From: Copromyces sp. CBS 386.78
Taxonomy: Eukaryota > Ascomycota > Sordariomycetes > Sordariales > Sordariaceae
NCBI GenBank assembly: GCA_030685235.1
Contig: MU839166.1
Coordinates: 1-64,000, forward strand
Length of the DNA: 64,000 bases
Direction: 5' to 3'
In this document: positions 34,590-46,826 of the stretch, in pieces
Layout of the letters: each line of letters begins with the position of its first letter
Position numbering within the stretch: the first letter of the stretch is position 1
Made by a program: the position numbers and the translations under genes
The notes under the pieces: generated by a model
Databases searched by the model: none
Seen by the model: only the letters and a program-made list of their open reading frames with translations
Told to the model about the DNA's origin: nothing

Positions 34590-34733
34590 TCGTCGGCCGA
34601 GGTGGTGGCCTTCCTCAAGGCGGCGGCCGCCAACAATATCGACGTGCTGGACGAGCCGCAGTTCGGCGTGCGAGGTTGGGTGCAAGATGATCAAGACGGA
34701 GGAGGGCTGGACTTGACTTGTGTTCCACGCTGA
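34590..34733 (+). other. orphan coding-like exon (47 codons)
   Basis: After a TCATCTTAG acceptor-like site, a frame of 47 codons to a TGA shows strong GC-ending codon use (SSAEVVAFLKAAAANNIDVL, then EPQFGVRGWVQDDQ). There is no start codon and no obvious upstream exon. It may be the last exon of a lost gene, or belong with the HET-like relic upstream. Family not recognised. Confidence 0.35.
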
Positions 34734-35728
34734 ATCAGATCGGGTCAGACTGAATTCCCCAGTGGATGGTCAGCGGTTGCGTTGCTGCAATGGGTTATGT
34801 ACATAGTGTAGTTGTGAATAGCGTCATTGTCATGCGGAGAGGTGCCAAGATATCAGGGGGTACCAGAATATCCCAACCCTAACCCCAAATGCGAGTGTCC
34901 ACTTTTGGCGGGCCTTGTGTGGCGCATATCATGATGGAATGATTGGCAGCTGGACAAGAAGTGGAAGAGGGGACAGCCTTGCGTTGGGGTAACATCGGGC
35001 AATGTCCAGCTCTTTTGATATCCGTCCATCCAGTGAGCTTCTTGGTTTGGCATGGTTCGGAGGGGTCACGGTATGCAGTCCAGTCCAGAACGTTTTGGTC
35101 AGAAAAAAAAAAAAAACATTTGCATTTTGGATGGTGTGTCGTGTGAGGGTTTTCGAGTACAGTGAAGGTGGTCGCGTGTCTGATTTGGGGTGCATGTTCT
35201 CCAAACTCGAGGTTTAGAAAACGCCCCCTTGGTCAGTCAATGCATCGGTCAACATTCATCATCCTGCTTTGGACAACAAGACTTGCAGTGACCGCATTTT
35301 CCCATCTCTCATCAGAAACGGCCTCCTTTTCCGCCTTGCATACCCCGAGAGAAAGGCAACCAATAATGTTGATGCGGGTGACAAGACTCTAAACGATCCA
35401 GCCCCGTGGAAATATAACTAAAACCTACATATTTCTATCTACACAATCTACATAGCGAAACATCGATATTCCTGTACTGCGTACTGACTGCATCGGCCAC
35501 CGACGACGGGACCGACCAATCTGCAGCTAAACCAACCAACCCAACCCAACCGCCCCTGAGAGGCTCCTAGGAACACAATATACCCGTCCTGCCGTCCTCC
35601 CGTTCCCGACTGGAATCTTGGGTATCCCGTTCCCATCTCCCGTCTCCTCGCATCCCTCAGGTACATACATACATACACAGTACTCAGACTTAGCCAATCA
35701 CACCTCACACCTCACACCCGCCACCACC
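34734..35728. promoter_or_regulatory. upstream region of uridine kinase
   Basis: About 1 kb with an A-run at 35102-35115 and a CATACATACATACA repeat near 35665 in the likely 5' UTR. The leader just before the ATG at 35729 is CACC-rich. Confidence 0.45.
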
Positions 35729-37644
35729 ATGCGCAGCCGTGGCAACACCCGCGACCTCGTCGACAGCCTCAAAGGCCTAGGGGACGTCCGCGTCGTCGAG
35801 AACCCAGACTGCACCATCGCCAAGCGCGCTCACTACGCCCCGCCCTGGGCCGACGTCAGCATCATCGGCATCGCAGGCAGTTCCGGGTCCGGCAAGTCGA
35901 CGCTGTCGCAGGCGATTGTTAGGAAGCTGAATCTGCCGTGGGTGGTGATTTTGAGTATCGACTCGTTCTACAAGAGTCTGGATGAGGAGGCGAGCAGGAG
36001 GGCGTTTAGGAATGAGTATGATTTTGATTCACCAGAGGTATGTCATTTTGTTCTTGTCATGTAAGGGGGATGTGAGTTGGTGGGCAGGCAGGGCAAGAGA
36101 AGGCAAGAAAAGGCAAGGCAAGAAAGGCAAGAAGGGGGGCTAATGTGATGGACACACACAAAAAGGCTTTGGACTTTGATGTCCTGGTTGAACGGCTGCA
36201 GGATTTGAAGGCTGGGTAAGTTTCACCATTCAGTGAAGTGAAGAAAGGGAATGGAAGTCCGTACGAGATGGCATGCTTACTTGGCAACCAACGTCTGCTG
36301 TGTAGCAAGCGTGCAGAGATTCCCGTCTACTCGTTTGAGAAACACGCTCGTCTCGACCGTACCACGGCCATTTACTCACCACACGTCCTCATCCTCGAGG
36401 GTATCTTTGCTCTCTACGATCCGCGAGTTCTTGAACTGTTGGATATGAAGGTATGCTGCACTCCCCCTTAAACCTTAAGAGTCTACACATGCTAACCAAA
36501 GGCCAGATCTTCTGCGAGGCTGATGCCGACACTTGTCTTTCGCGAAGAAGTGGGTTTCCCAGTTGATGTTTGATCTTGGTTGCCAGGCCCTTCATGTTCT
36601 AATCTGGTGCTATTACATACAGTTTTGCGCGACGTGAAAGATCGTGGTCGTGATGTCGAAGGTATCATCAAGCAATGGTTTAACTATGTCAAGCCCAACT
36701 TTGAAAAGGTGAGTGAGCCTTCTCCTGGTCTCCCTTCTCAAGAACCTCACTCACTAACACATCCATCCATCCAAGTTCGTCGACCCCCAACGAAAAGTCG
36801 CCGACATTATCATCCCCCGCGGTGTCGAGAACCACGTGGCTATGAGTCCGTCTCCCCCCCTCCCTTTCCATTCCCATTCCCTCCCTCTTCTCCCCACTCA
36901 CTAACATGCCCCCCCCCCTCAATAGCAATGGTAACCCAATTCATCCAACAAACCCTCCTCGAAAAGTCCCGCCGCCACCGCGCCGCCCTAACCCGCCTCG
37001 AGTCCCAAGCCCGCACCACCCCCTTTCTATCCAACAAAGTCGTCTTCCTCGACCAAACCCCGCAGCTCCTCGGCATGAACACCCTAATCCACGACATCGA
37101 CACCCCCAACGCCGACTTCATCTTCTACTTCAACCGCTTCTGCACCCTCCTCATCGAAAAAGCCATGGACAACATCCCCTTCGCCTCCACAACCATCACC
37201 ACGCCGCTCAACCACGTCTACGCGGGCCTCAAGCCCCGCGGCGAAGTCTCCGCCGTGGTCGTCCTGCGGGGCGGCGCCGCGCTGGAGGCCGGGTTGAAGA
37301 GGGTCCTTCCCGATTGCAAAACGGGCAGGGTGCTGATCCAGAGTAATTTGCGGACGGGCGAGCCGGAGCTGCATTACTTGGCCTTGCCGAAGGATATCGC
37401 GTCCCATGAGGCCGTGCTGCTGCTGGATGCGCAGATGAGCAGTGGCGGGTCGGCGCTGATGGCTGTGCAGGTGCTGGTTGATCATGGGGTTAAGGCGGAG
37501 AGGATCGTGCTGGCTACGTATAGCGCGGGGAGGCTGGGGCTGCATCGGCTGACGACGGTGTTTCCCGAGGTGACGGTCGTGGTGGGGAATGTGATTCAGG
37601 ATGTGGAGGAGAGGTGGGTTGAGAAGAGGTATTTTCGGTGTTAG
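35729..37644 (+). CDS. urk1: uridine kinase with C-terminal UPRTase-like domain (Urk1)
   Basis: Phosphorylates uridine and cytidine in pyrimidine salvage. Seven exons: 35729-36037, 36166-36215, 36306-36450, 36507-36549, 36623-36708, 36776-36845 and 36926-37644, giving 473 aa. The P-loop is GIAGSSGSGKST (about residues 47-58), followed by the family motifs SIDSFYKSL, NEYDFDSPE, ALDFDVL, EKHARLD and LILEGIFAL. IIKQWFNYVKPNFEKFVDPQ closes the kinase domain. The last exon holds a uracil-phosphoribosyltransferase-like domain (VVLRGGAALEAGL, LLLDAQMSSGGSALMAV), typical of eukaryotic uridine kinases and usually without full UPRTase activity. The last intron has the unusual donor GTCCGT. Convergent with the NADH dehydrogenase gene. 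Confidence 0.93.
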
Positions 37645-37975
37645 GCGTTGGGTGTTAGGTGGTGGTGGTGATATGGGATTGAGGGGGGAGGTTGGTTGTT
37701 TGCATACTTGTGTTTGTTTCCAAGGCGGTGTCACTTACCATGGCATATACGCGAAATGCACTCGGCAGGTCAAAGTCAATCTCGTGGTATACGTACATGA
37801 CATCCTCAACATCGATCGACTCTCACAATCGAAGTTCGGCAACCGTGTCGACGGGATTTACCCATGAATGCTCGCGTAGGTAGACTTCTGAGGTGGTGTT
37901 CGTAGGTATCTAGGTCTTTTGCCTTGTCGGTTCGTAGTCTTAATCTCGACTCCTGCCTGATCTGGTCGGACTGAG

Positions 37976-38006
<31 letters not shown>

Positions 38007-38528
38007 TTGGGCCTTCCTCGTAATCAAGTACTTTCCAGCTTGAGATCATGGACAGCGTGAATGTCTTTTCTTCTTCTTCTTCTTCCAGAGTGCACGTTGA
38101 TCCTCGCAATCTCTGATCTTGTGCACAGCCAATTTGATTCATCAGAGATCATGATATTCAGGGCGACTTTTGAAATCAAACTAGTCTAACTCTAAGTACC
38201 TAGTAGGTTGAATCCTTGAAACTTGCTTCTAGTAACAACCAAGTACCTACTTCCCTCCAGCTCAACTCCCTCTCAACTCCACACGTCTAGACTGCCATAG
38301 GAAACCGCACAAAAGAACGCAATGAACAACAAAACAAAGAAAAGGATCATTCATGACTTCGTAAACGGTCAAAGTTAAAAACGACGACAGCCGTTGGGAG
38401 CATCAAGTCAGGACGAAAGTGCTCGCTCGCTCGCTCGCTCGCTCGTTTCCGCGCCCAAGTAAACTGCTCGTTTTCCTGCCTTGTGTCGTAACTTGTCAAC
38501 TCATGTCGTCGACAGACGGACGGATAGC
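37645..38528. other. convergent 3' intergenic region with poly-T and CGCT repeats
   Basis: Holds an interrupted T-tract (37978-38009), a CTT triplet run (38066-38085) and a GCTC tetramer repeat (38421-38445). No gene seen. Confidence 0.55.
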
Positions 38529-40620
38529 CTAAAAGCTCATCAAATCTGTATCCTCGTTAGCACCATCCCTTCTTCATGTCACAGATGTACTTACCTCTCC
38601 CAAACAGCGCCCTCTTGGCCCAATCCATCGCCATCAAAACCCTTGTCCGCAAGCTCACGCTCTGCGTAAAGTAAATACTCCTCCACGCATACACCGCCCA
38701 CAGTCCTCCCCCAAAATTCCATCCCTCGCCCCAATCAAACACGGCCGAGTTCCCCACATACGCCAAACTGCCCAGATGCCTATACTCAAACGCCTTGTAG
38801 ACCGCGGCATCCAGATCCCCGTCGCTTATGTCGTTGGCCTTTAGCCCAGGCGCCGCACGAGCGAGTTTGTTAAATTTATGCGCTAGGTACTGCCCCTGCT
38901 GGTGGGCGCGCTGCGCTGTTGCCGGCAAAGAAGTAAGTTTGCTGTCGATCTGTTTGAGGAGCTCGCGCAACTCGCCGAAACTCAAAGTGCCGTTGTGGTC
39001 TTTGTCGTACTCGGCAAAAAGCTTGTCGAGACGTCTGAGGTGGCCAGCCGCTTGCGGGAACCGTTTCTTTACCTGGGCTGCGACGTTGCGCCAATCGGAA
39101 AAGTGCAGTTCTAGGGACTCAGCCTCTTGGCCGTGCGCCCAGGCGAGGTTGCGGACAAAGGTGATGATGTGGTCTGCTACGTTGTTTTGGACTGTGGAGC
39201 AGTCGCCGATGGCGTAGACGTCGCCCAGCGGGGTGCCGTTCAGGCGCAGATGCGTGTCGGTTTCGAGGGCGTGGCGGTTGGTTTGGGCCGGGCCGAGTTT
39301 CTGGGAGAGGTGTTTGCAGAAGGGCGTTTGGGAGACACCGGTGGACCAGAGACAGAAACCCATGGGGAGTTCCTTGGTTACGGTTGTTTTGCCGTCGGGA
39401 CCTTTCTGGGTGAAGAGGATGGACTCGGGACGGACTTCGGCTACGCGGGAGTTGACGAGAACGTCGAGTTGGTCGCGCGAGAAACGGTCTTCGGCGTACT
39501 TGGATACGGCCTCGTCGTAGGTGTTGAGGATGTGGTCGCGGGATTGGATCAGGTGGACCGAGATCTCGTTGCGGAGGAGACGGGGAAAGTGGAGGGTTAG
39601 GTCCTCGTTGAGCAAGTCGTAAAGCTCGGCAGCGAACTCTACGCCGGTGGGACCGCCGCCGCAGACGACAAAAGACAACAGACGCCTGCGCTCTTGGTCC
39701 GAGGTGGTGGGCAGGGTGGAGAGTTCCAGGTTCTGGATGATCTTGTTGCGGATCTTGCGGGCGTCGGTGATGTCCTTGAGGAAGTGGCAGTTCTCCAGAC
39801 CCTTGACACCGTGAGGGTTGGTGGACGAGCCAACGGCAATGACGAGCTTGTCGTAGGGGACGTAGAAGCGGGCTTCGTTGCCATGCGGATCCACTTGAGA
39901 TAGCTCGATCAGGCGAGAAGAGAAGTCGACGTCTTCGGCAGCGGCACGGATGAAGTGGCCCTTGACTCGGGAGATAATATTGCGAATCGGCTCTACCAGG
40001 GACTTGAGCTCGAGTGTTCCCACCGTTGCCGAGGGCAGCATGGGCGTGAAGAGGAAGTAGTTGGTCGGGGAGATGACGGTCACATGGTAGTTATCTGGGT
40101 TGAGTTCCTTGAGAAGAGCAACACTGCCCCAGCCTCCACCCAGAATGACCAGCCTGGGCTTCTCCTTGTGTTTCTTGTTCTCTTCGCTGTCGTCGTCGTC
40201 GAGGAAGACTTCGAGGATCGGCAGGTTCTTGGGACCGCCGCGGCGAGGGTTCAGCGCGAGCTTGGAGATATCAATATCGCCCTTGTTATTCGCGTGGGAG
40301 CTGTAGGTCGAGGCATCGTAGAGGAAAAAGGCGACGAAGCTGAGGCCGACGAATGCGATGGAGCTGCCGAACCAAGCAGCGGTGCGGTATCCAAAGTTGA
40401 CGAGTCTCGACTGGGTTCGCGGTAGTGGTCTTCCCGACAACTGGCGAACTTGGTTGATGAGGGAGAGCTTTCCTTGTCGTTCTAGGCTCTTATTTGTTTT
40501 GGAAGAAGGAGTATGATGTGGTGGTTTGGTAAACAACTGTCGCGTTCCTGTCGAGGTCAAAGTTCGAGGAGCTGCTCTAGGGAGGCCTGAAGCCCGCGCA
40601 ACTCGATATGTGCGCAGCAT
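38529..40620 (-). CDS. nde-1: external calcium-binding alternative NAD(P)H:ubiquinone dehydrogenase (NDE1 type)
   Basis: Type II, non-proton-pumping dehydrogenase of the mitochondrial inner membrane, facing the intermembrane space. Exons are 40620-38595 and 38545-38529 (680 aa). The 49-nt intron has GCTAAC, and splicing replaces a read-through tail with the conserved end GRDLMSF. It has an Arg-rich mitochondrial presequence and one N-terminal membrane span (IAFVGLSFVAFFLYDAS). The first FAD-binding motif is RLVILGGGWGSVALL; the second nucleotide-binding motif is FVVCGGGPTGVEFAAELYDLL. An EF-hand insertion near residue 540 (DKDHNGTLSFGE) is the hallmark of Ca-dependent fungal NDE1. The C-terminus has LGSLAYVGNSAVFDW. 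Confidence 0.95.
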
Positions 40621-42071
40621 GGTTTTGTCTGCGGTGTTGCTGTCCGTTGTGCTTTGTTTGTTTACTTTTGCTGCTGCTGCTTTGTTATGACGTCAATTGC
40701 CCAAAATGCGACAAGGCGCTTGGAGTTGTGGATATCGCGATTGTTGGTGTTGGTTGGTAAGGAGGAAGCTTCGAGGAAGAAAAGGGTGGACTGAAAAAGT
40801 AATTATCATACAAAGTCGGCCCGTTTGTAAAACCTAACCTGAACTGACGTCTTCTATTGTCGCACATCTTATCTTTCCATGGCTGTCTCGGCAGGTTGTA
40901 ACGTATTGATCATCTGATGGGGACCCAAAACCGACGCTGTCATATGCGGGCTGTCACTGCTCTGAAAAGTGCATCCTGCATACCTACGCACTCGGGTGGA
41001 TCCCGAACCGGCTTTGGGTTCGTCCAATGTCAATGGGGTTAGGGTTGGATATGGAATATTCCAAGATATGCCGTCTCACCATCCCGTCAGCTGGAGCTAA
41101 CTCACCTCACTCGTGCCGTCCTTCCGATAGGTATTCGATCAGTCAAATTCAGGATTAGAATCCCCATCACAGTTTTGTATCGCCTTTGCGAGGCGTACTA
41201 GAGGTAGACTGTAGGACCACTCGGCACGGCTACCGGCTTGATATCCAGACGAGTATATGCCGATTCGCTGCCATGTTGTGTGCTTTTACTTGCTCGCACT
41301 CGAAGCTGACTAGTCCAAGAAATCAACCGAACAAACACGGACAAGTACAATACCTACCTACCGCTCGTTTGTTGCGGTTGCGATTGGGAACTATGTAAAG
41401 GCCTGCGATACTAAATATGTGAAATACGTCGGACAGACCGGAGTCCTTTAGAGATAGAGGATGCTTCCGCCTGCCTACCTAGAAGAACACCAATCAGCAG
41501 GAAGACATAATGCACACAAAAGGTTCACAAAGACATATCGTCGTCGAGTTTACTGCTATCACTCAAACATATCAGGGCTGCCTTATTGTACATGCAGTAC
41601 CCCTTGATCCACTCATCATCAGCAGCCTGCCTGCCCAGTGACAACCTCCGAAATCATCTGTCTGTCTGTCTACGGCACCACCTTGCAGAGAGACGACCAC
41701 AAGTCATTACTGATTATATTCTTCTGATGCATCAATCCACATCATAACAGTCGTCAAAAATCTTTTGGGAAAATTGAAATAAAAAGGAGTGAAAGAAGGG
41801 AAAGCTACCAATCCGACCATGTCACTAACATGGTCCCTCCCAAATGAAATCATGGCAGGTTATGCCAACCAACCAAAATCATCAAATCCATATGGCAATA
41901 CCATTACCCAGAGACGGAGTGTCCCAAGATTGATCGTAAGATATGGATCATGTCGTAACCTAGGACAATTATTAGCTCTTACTTCCTGAACTATAGAGAA
42001 AGTATCCTACCTTTGTGATACTATCCATGGCTTCCCTAAAGGAATGTCCAAGAGGTAGAAAAGACGCCACT
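40621..42071. other. 1.45 kb intergenic: NDE1 promoter and 3' flank of the GPI protein gene
   Basis: Both neighbours are on the minus strand. It includes a CTGTCTGTCTGTCT run near 41658. Open frames are short and show no family signature. Confidence 0.45.
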
Positions 42072-42905
42072 CTATGCCAACAGAGCCATCAAGAAACAAA
42101 AGAGACCGAGGAGACTGCTGGCCTCCATGACGGAAGCTCCAGCAGTAACGGTCTCAGACGCAATAGGGCTACCGTAGCCAGTAGTGGTAACCCCAATCGA
42201 GGCAGGCGTGGCCGAGGAAAGATAGGTGTAAGACGACAAGAAGCTGGTGGCAGGCCCAACGGTGGTCGTGTTGGTGTACGTGGTTCTGGCCACAGTTGTA
42301 GCCGTGGAGTTGTAGCTCGGCAGGGGGAAACCACTGCTGGGCATGGTAACGCTGAGGGTCTCGGAAGCAGTAGCCCAGATGGTGGAAGTGAGGGTGCCGC
42401 TCTTGATAGTCACCGTGACGTGGGAGGTGATCAAGTCAGTGGTAGTGTTGGCAATGACAGTCGAAGCCGGAACGACAACGGTGACGTCGGTGGTAGTGGA
42501 AGCTTCGCTGGTAAAAGTCTCACTGCTGGACGTGTCGATGGTGGCGGTCTCGGTGGCGTAAGACACACTGGTAGACGTCTCGGTAGTAGCGACACCCTCG
42601 GGACTGGCAGCGGACGAGTACGTGCCTTCGACGGGGGAACCAGTCTCGGTCTCTTCAGGGCTGAGAGTAGTCTCATAGGTGGTGGTCAGGCAGGAGGTGC
42701 TCGTCACTTCGGCGGCAGTCAACTGGACGGTCTGGGTAGTGGTGCCGTAGACGGTAGTGGTGAGAGACACGGTGGTCCAGATTCCATCGTCTCGCTTATG
42801 GAGAGCGTTGACTTGATTCTGAGCGCAGGCCGCGCCGTCCACGAGGGCGACGACAACTCCAGCCAAAGCAGTCGCGGCTGTAGCGGTGTACTTGTTGAAG
42901 AACAT
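42072..42905 (-). CDS. Ser/Thr-rich GPI-anchored cell-wall protein
   Basis: Predicted secreted, heavily O-mannosylated surface protein. Single exon, 277 aa. The N-terminus is a signal peptide (KYTATAATALAGVVVALVDG) and a KR site follows near residue 37, possibly for Kex2. The body is Ser/Thr-rich with repeated TTT and TS motifs and a few N-glycosylation sites (NTT, NST). The C-terminus is a small-residue region followed by a hydrophobic tail (SSLLGLFCFLMALLA), as for GPI attachment. Specific function is not recognisable; such proteins are common in fungal walls. Confidence 0.8.
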   Translation of the reverse strand: MFFNKYTATAATALAGVVVALVDGAACAQNQVNALHKRDDGIWTTVSLTTTVYGTTTQTVQLTAAEVTSTSCLTTTYETTLSPEETETGSPVEGTYSSAASPEGVATTETSTSVSYATETATIDTSSSETFTSEASTTTDVTVVVPASTVIANTTTDLITSHVTVTIKSGTLTSTIWATASETLSVTMPSSGFPLPSYNSTATTVARTTYTNTTTVGPATSFLSSYTYLSSATPASIGVTTTGYGSPIASETVTAGASVMEASSLLGLFCFLMALLA

Positions 42906-45900
42906 GTTGGCTGTTGATACCTAAAGGTTGTAGAGAAGTGATGTATTGATTGACTGGTGGTGAAACGAGTGTCAGCTTGGAGTGCCGTAAGAAGAGAAAG
43001 TCGAAAGAAGAAATGAAGGTGAGGTGAGAGGCGTAGTGGTCTCAGAAAGGAAGAAAAGAAGGACTTGACGCGACCATAGCAGATGGTGGACCCGTGACGG
43101 AGCAGGAAATTGCAAGGTGAATTTCAGGAACACGGCAACGGGTGGCAACATGGCAGGGGACAGCCCGAGTGTTACAGCATCTCTCTCCCTTGGACGTGTT
43201 GGTACACGTCTAATATCAAAGGACTGCTCTGCGCGACATGGCTCAGGGCCCGTATCACCGTGGTGTTTGGGTGGTCCGGTGGGGGGTTTGTTTGCATCGT
43301 GAAACGACAAGGTGAGGGGGGGCTTGATGTCGCCGCCAATTCGGGTATTGAAGGGGGGAAAGGCAATCGCGGGCTCCAAGGGAGAGGCAATCTGGAATAA
43401 GAAAAAGGAATAACAGCAACTTACAGGGAAGCCGTACTCCAAAGTGGATTGCGCCGGTAAGAATGTTCGTGATAATTTTGGTGGATTCGACGTGTTTGAG
43501 TATTGGATTTGGTTTCGGAATTATTGCGTGTTTGTGGAAGAAGGGCAAGGTCGAGGAAGCTCGAGGGCGGGAAGGCAAACCTGCGGGAAGAGGACCTTGA
43601 GGACCGAGCTGCACCTCAACCTTGAGTGGTTGGAGTTTTTGAGGTTGAAAAGGAAGGAGCGGTCCAAGGTCCAGGTCGCTCCAGGCTTGTTTGTCTGACG
43701 AGGACGGCAGGTACGACAAGATATACACCATTCATCATCGCCTCGACCTTGACCTCAGCGAGCACATGGTGACAACAGCCAGTGGCTCTGTGCAATCTTT
43801 CATCGGATGTCTGGGAAGCTGAATGCGGTCAAACTGGCAAACGATCTGGAGCACAGGAGTGGCCATGGTCATAATTCCCGGGTGTGCAATCGTGGAATCC
43901 GAGGACACACACGGAAGCCCGTTGGACCGTGGCCATCTTGGTGCCTTCCGTCTCAACGTCACTGGCACGATTGCTTGCCGAAACGATTGAGCCGTCCGTT
44001 CATATCACGATATGACGAACAGTCAAGCTTTTTGCAATCAGCCATGACCAGATGCAAGGTTGAAACACCAACCTCGAAGCTGGAGATTTCTTGCTCATCA
44101 TCAGTGTTACCAAAAGCTCACCTGCCTTGAGGTACAAGCATAGTCTCGCCAGTGACTGTGTTACCAGTTCCCCGAAGCTTCCCTCTAGCAGGCAACTGGA
44201 AAGTTCAGTGACTTTTGGAGAAGCAAATACTGGACATCAAGCATGACTGCCTGTGCGATGATCTTTCTCACGAGGCAGATGGGTGTCTACGCCGAGTGAT
44301 CATGGCATACTATGTGTAGTCGTTAGAAAGGAATCTCCATGGGGCAGGAAATATGATGATGTTTCAAGACAATACTGCCCAACAACAACCACGATGTTGG
44401 GTTAACCCCAGAAAACGCGGTTAGGTTCCAAGACGCGTTTCGGAAGGGTTGTCCCCTGGTCTTTGAAATAAATTGCCGAGTGTCTTGAGCCCAAACTGTC
44501 GGTAGTTGATTAGGGTAGCCTGTCCAGGATGGTATGTCGATGGTCAAAAGGTTGACTTCATTCATTTCCAGAAGATCACAACATCTTGCGTCGCCAATAA
44601 ACTCAAAATATTCCAAGCCTTTTCCAAGTGGTTGACTGAAGATGTTTGAGGATGCCATTTGGTGATTGCAGTTGAGACGTGTGGCATTCACCTTTCTTCT
44701 GCACCCCGAGGGTCTTTCAAACATGTAAGAATGGAATATATCGAGCTTGAATACTTGGTTGGCCACTCGCATGTAAATTGATATTGGTCTCCGTGACTGT
44801 TTGGTAATCATGTCGTTCATGAAATTGCTGTTCTGATCCTCCAACAGTCTCCAAGCTTAAACATCCGTTTGAGAAGGTGAAGAAAGCCAGAACAGTCTTG
44901 AACAGATCTCGTTCATGACCGATACTTGGCTTATGGAGAAGAGATAGGCTGATGTTCGATTCCTCAACCTTCCCGTGAAAGCGAGCAATGGACGTATGTG
45001 GTTGAATGATGAACGCTCTGAGCGGTAGGTTGCAATAATGAACACAACTCGGAACGTCGGCTTGCGATTAGGAACGATAAATCATGCCCATGGCCGATTA
45101 CCACTGCGGTTTGCAGGAGAGGAACTGTGACGGGACACTTTGTTGAAATTGACATGGTGAGCCACTGCAGCAAGACAGTGCTAATAGTATGTATGCCAGG
45201 CATGACTATAAACTCTGATGAAGAATGTTTGTTCTTGAAGTGCTTCATGAAACTTCAACGGGGTCAAGGTCGATCCGCCAACTGCGAACCATCGCCTCTT
45301 CTTCTCTGCAGCTTTGACGAAGGAGTGTCTTGCTGATGGAAGACAAGGTTGAATTTCGTGATTTGTGAAGGATAAAACTGAAGTCAGGCTTGGCACGAAT
45401 GCATCATGGACTCCACCATCAGAATTGGCCTGTGCGGGATCTGCCGATCAAGTGTGGATCTTGCAGTATCACCATTAACCAATGATCAGCTGCAATGGGC
45501 CACCTCCCGTTGTGCCCATCGAGGTGGTTGTTCGTCGTCACCAACTGAAGGAAATACACCAGACCTCCCTGACCACCTCCAAGATCCTACGCCGCAGCGG
45601 ATAGACCGGACGCTAGGTACGGACTCGGGCCGCAAGTTTTATTTTTATCACTAGCTTTCGGTTTCCAGATTTTCATTCCGATCTCCGGACTTGATATCGA
45701 GTTTTGGATAGTTGACGTGACGTCTTCTGGAACTGAACAACACTTGAAACTGAACATCTACAATCATCCAGGGACATCCCTGACTAAGCCTTTTCCGAGT
45801 CTCAGCTTTGGCCAGACGCTATCAGCTCATGGTGAATTCAGCATCGGAAGATAGCTTTCGCCTCAACCGTCCTGTTCTGGTTTCCTACACCGGTGACCAG

Positions 45901-46826
45901 CGTAATGCCCGTTTTATACACACGCATGATACACTGCGGAAATAAACAAAAAAGAGACGTCGTCACCTTCCCGGGACTGTGAATGACCCCGACATTGAAT
46001 ACATGTCCAAATCCCCAAAGCAACCCTCGCCGGTAATCGATATCCACCTCCGCCCCGTTCTCGATCTCGACTTTGCACTCTCGTACCCGCTCGGACATAC
46101 TGTATCCATCTCTCACCCGCACCGCATCCGCAGCCCGCACCAACAATTACCCGCATCGCATTTGCATTTGCTCGGTCCAGTTGACTTGCAGGGCATCTAC
46201 ATACACCGGGCATTAAACTCTTTTTGATTTATCGTTATCTCTCCGGTCTACATATCTCCCTTGGCCTTGCCCGAGCCTTGTACCCATCCACCATCCAACC
46301 ATAGCCGTCACCGCTCATCGCATTATCGGGTCCCAAATCGAGACACCCCAATTCCCCAAATCCATCCTTGCTTTTCCTTCCTTTTGATTCATTACACACA
46401 CAGAAAGAAGCGACGAAAGGGTTTCTCGGCACACGGTTCCATTCAATCTGGTGTGCGCAACCAACCACCACCACCTACTTCAATCCACTCAGGGACACAA
46501 GGACGGACCCAGGACTCTAGTCTACCAAAGGCAGCCGTTTCCGGACATCCATCACCCTTCGCCCTGAACTTCCCGCAATCTGATCAAGGACCGGAAACGA
46601 AAGCAACAATACTCGACATCGATCGCATTTGCAATCTACCTACTATCAGATCAGCACTAGCACACTCGACCTTCCTTCTGACGGACCCGCGTCGACGACA
46701 ATCCAGGGGGGAAAAGGACGTGCCGTCTCTCCATTCAGCTCCAAACCACCAAACAAAACAATTACCTACACGCATACGTACCATCGCATCGAAATCGGCA
46801 TCATCATTTCTCGACAGACCTACACG
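42906..46826. other. gene-poor 3.9 kb region
   Basis: Between the GPI protein gene (-) and the ubiquitin-fold gene (+). The right end (about 46150-46826) is CA/CT-rich and probably the leader of the ubiquitin-fold gene. A minus-strand frame at 44323-44811 is the longest internal one, but it has no recognised domain and mixed codon use. No RNA gene seen. Confidence 0.45.
44323..44811 (-). CDS. possible small ORF, unsupported hypothetical protein
   Basis: An open frame of about 160 codons (start approximate, at MNDMITKQSRR) ends at 44323. It has no signal peptide, membrane span or family motif that I recognise, and its codon use is less GC-ending than the certain genes nearby. It could be chance or a decayed gene. 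Listed only because it is the longest frame in the gene-poor stretch. Confidence 0.15.
   Translation of the reverse strand: MITKQSRRPISIYMRVANQVFKLDIFHSYMFERPSGCRRKVNATRLNCNHQMASSNIFSQPLGKGLEYFEFIGDARCCDLLEMNEVNLLTIDIPSWTGYPNQLPTVWAQDTRQFISKTRGQPFRNASWNLTAFSGVNPTSWLLLGSIVLKHHHISCPMEIPF

Noticed and set aside
46261..46826. Open frame running into the ubiquitin-fold gene leader
   Set aside because: Low-complexity CA-rich leader DNA in a different frame from the gene; no conservation.
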